Source: UMGS1498 sp900552335 | GTDB lineage: Bacteria; Bacillota_I; Bacilli_A; RF39; UBA660 | Length of the DNA stretch: 13,806 nucleotides | Assembly: GCA_902477075.1 (NCBI GenBank) | Contig: CABSFU010000027.1 | Span: 1-13,806 of the forward strand | Reading direction: 5' to 3' | Shown: one piece after another, positions 13,142-13,806 of the stretch | How the letters are laid out: every line of letters begins with the position of its first letter | Numbering within the stretch: the stretch's first letter is position 1 | Position numbers and translations under genes: made by a program | The notes under the pieces: generated by a model | The model's input: only the letters and a program-made list of their open reading frames with translations | What the model was told of the DNA's origin: nothing | The model's database searches: none

Positions 13142-13718
13142 AATTATTACCATTTTAATTGTTATATCGTTTATGATATTAGTTTTTTTAATTGGAAATA
13201 TTATAAAAGACTTAACAAATAAAGTAAAAGAAACAGAAACACTAGATACAATTGATAATTACAGTTATGTTTTAACAGATAGTGATACGGACTATTATAA
13301 AGAACAATTTAAAGAATTAAAAAAAATATTACAAGCAGAAGAAGTAAATGAAGAAGAATATGCAAAGACAATTAGTAAATTGTTTCTAATCGATTTTTAT
13401 TCTTTAGCATCTTCTATTAATAAAAATGATGTTGGTGGTAGTCAATATGTGGAAGAAGCATATCGAGATACTTTTATAAGAAAGGCAAAAGATACCATTT
13501 ATGCGAATGTTGAAAACAACATTTATGGTGATAGAAAACAAGAACTCCCTAATGTAACTCAAGTTGAAATAACAAAAATTACAAAAACAAAAACTGGATA
13601 TGAAACACAGGCATCTATCACATATGACAAAGAGTTGGGATATGCAAAAGAAGTAATATTAACTTTAACAAAAAAAGAAAATATTTTGGAGATATCATCA
13701 TTAAAGGAAAATAGTTAA
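13119..13718 (+). CDS. Unrecognised single-pass membrane protein
   Basis: 199 residues from the ATG at 13119, which is preceded by GAAGGGA (13106-13112). An ATG at 13077 would add 14 basic residues without a ribosome binding site. A short basic end is followed by one strong membrane segment (about 8-30, IITILIVISFMILVFLIGNII). The remaining 165 residues, probably outside the cell, are charged and mixed helix/strand, with a conserved-looking KLFLIDFYSL...NKNDVGGSQYVEEAY core (about 90-118) and a C-terminal beta-rich part (VTQVEITKITKTKTGYETQASITYD as separate short strands). I do not recognise the family. The topology recalls small NTF2-like or VirB8-like periplasmic-type domains, but this is only a weak structural guess. 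Co-transcribed with the desulfurase and the 73-residue gene. Confidence 0.75.
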   Translation: MKINTLNKIITILIVISFMILVFLIGNIIKDLTNKVKETETLDTIDNYSYVLTDSDTDYYKEQFKELKKILQAEEVNEEEYAKTISKLFLIDFYSLASSINKNDVGGSQYVEEAYRDTFIRKAKDTIYANVENNIYGDRKQELPNVTQVEITKITKTKTGYETQASITYDKELGYAKEVILTLTKKENILEISSLKENS

Positions 13719-13733
13719 TTGCTATTTTCTTTT
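13703..13733 (+). terminator. Terminator after the membrane protein gene
   Basis: Stem AAAGGAAAATAG (13703-13714) / CTATTTTCTTTT (13722-13733), with one G-T pair, around a 7-base loop that contains the TAA stop. The T run is broken by one C and is followed by AAATTATAAAATAATTATAAA. Confidence 0.7.
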
Positions 13734-13764
13734 AAATTATAAAATAATTATAAAAAAATTTAGG

Positions 13765-13806
13765 TATACTCCTTAAAACCTGCAATATTATAGGTGAAAG
13801 GAGAAG
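13765..13806 (+). promoter_or_regulatory. Leader and ribosome binding site of a gene starting beyond the window
   Basis: TATACT (13765-13770) may be a -10, without a good -35. AAAGGAG (13797-13803) is a strong Shine-Dalgarno whose start codon would lie just outside. CTCCTT (13769-13774) is complementary to AAGGAG (13798-13803), and ACCT (13778-13781) to AGGT (13792-13795). Confidence 0.45.

Noticed and set aside
1..13806. Mycoplasma-type code (TGA as Trp)
   Set aside because: TGA terminates rsmH and the repeat-protein gene at natural ends, and Trp residues are all TGG.
1..13806. tRNA, rRNA, riboswitch, insertion sequence or prophage genes
   Set aside because: I saw no cloverleaf, rRNA segment, transposase, terminal inverted repeats or phage genes in any part of the window.

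Overview
The window comes from a low-GC, anaerobic Gram-positive-type bacterium, most likely an uncultured gut member of the Bacilli (Erysipelotrichia / RF39-like, close to Mollicutes in gene style). The evidence is: AT-rich DNA with strong AGGAGGT / AGGTGAT ribosome binding sites; a dcw cluster beginning with mraZ-rsmH-ftsL; an oxygen-sensitive class III ribonucleotide reductase; and a short-leader type IV pilin. TGA is used as a stop (for example at 689-691 and 2424-2426) and Trp is always TGG, so this is the standard bacterial code and not the Mycoplasma code. FtsW and an M23 hydrolase show that the cell builds peptidoglycan. The placement is an inference from gene content; no marker RNA is present.

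Layout. (1) 2-951: the 3' end of a large repeat protein, open at the left edge, with in-frame 90-bp repeats, overlapped by a small acidic helical protein and closed by a terminator. (2) 1000-2734: a sigma-A promoter, a three-box MraZ-type operator, then mraZ, rsmH and an ftsL-like gene, closed by a hairpin. (3) 2746-6462: a second envelope block, with an unknown helical protein, a YgjP-type metalloprotein overlapping it by 23 nt, a secreted coiled-coil M23 hydrolase and FtsW. The usual ftsI, mraY and murD do not sit between ftsL and ftsW. (4) 6483-7198: a bidirectional terminator and a Crp/Fnr-family regulator on the minus strand. (5) 7341-10531: the divergent nrdD-nrdG-dut operon, an anaerobic dNTP supply unit. 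(6) 10612-11728: a tandem duplication carrying two type IV pilin genes, each with its own promoter and terminator. (7) 11761-13733: a cysteine desulfurase followed by two unrecognised genes that overlap, one of them a membrane protein. The last 70 bases are the leader of a gene that starts beyond the window.

The two strongest regulatory signals are a perfect 7+2+7 palindrome between the Crp/Fnr gene and nrdD, and three boxes at 10-bp spacing in front of mraZ. The palindrome is centred exactly at -41.5 from the predicted nrdD start and covers the predicted -35 of the regulator, so one site could activate nrdDG-dut and repress the regulator. The tandem pilins are identical at the DNA level through promoter, ribosome binding site and the first 60 or so codons, but differ in the middle of the protein, which points to recent duplication or gene conversion with a diversifying surface segment. 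The least understood parts are the repeat-protein pair at the left edge and the three unrecognised genes.
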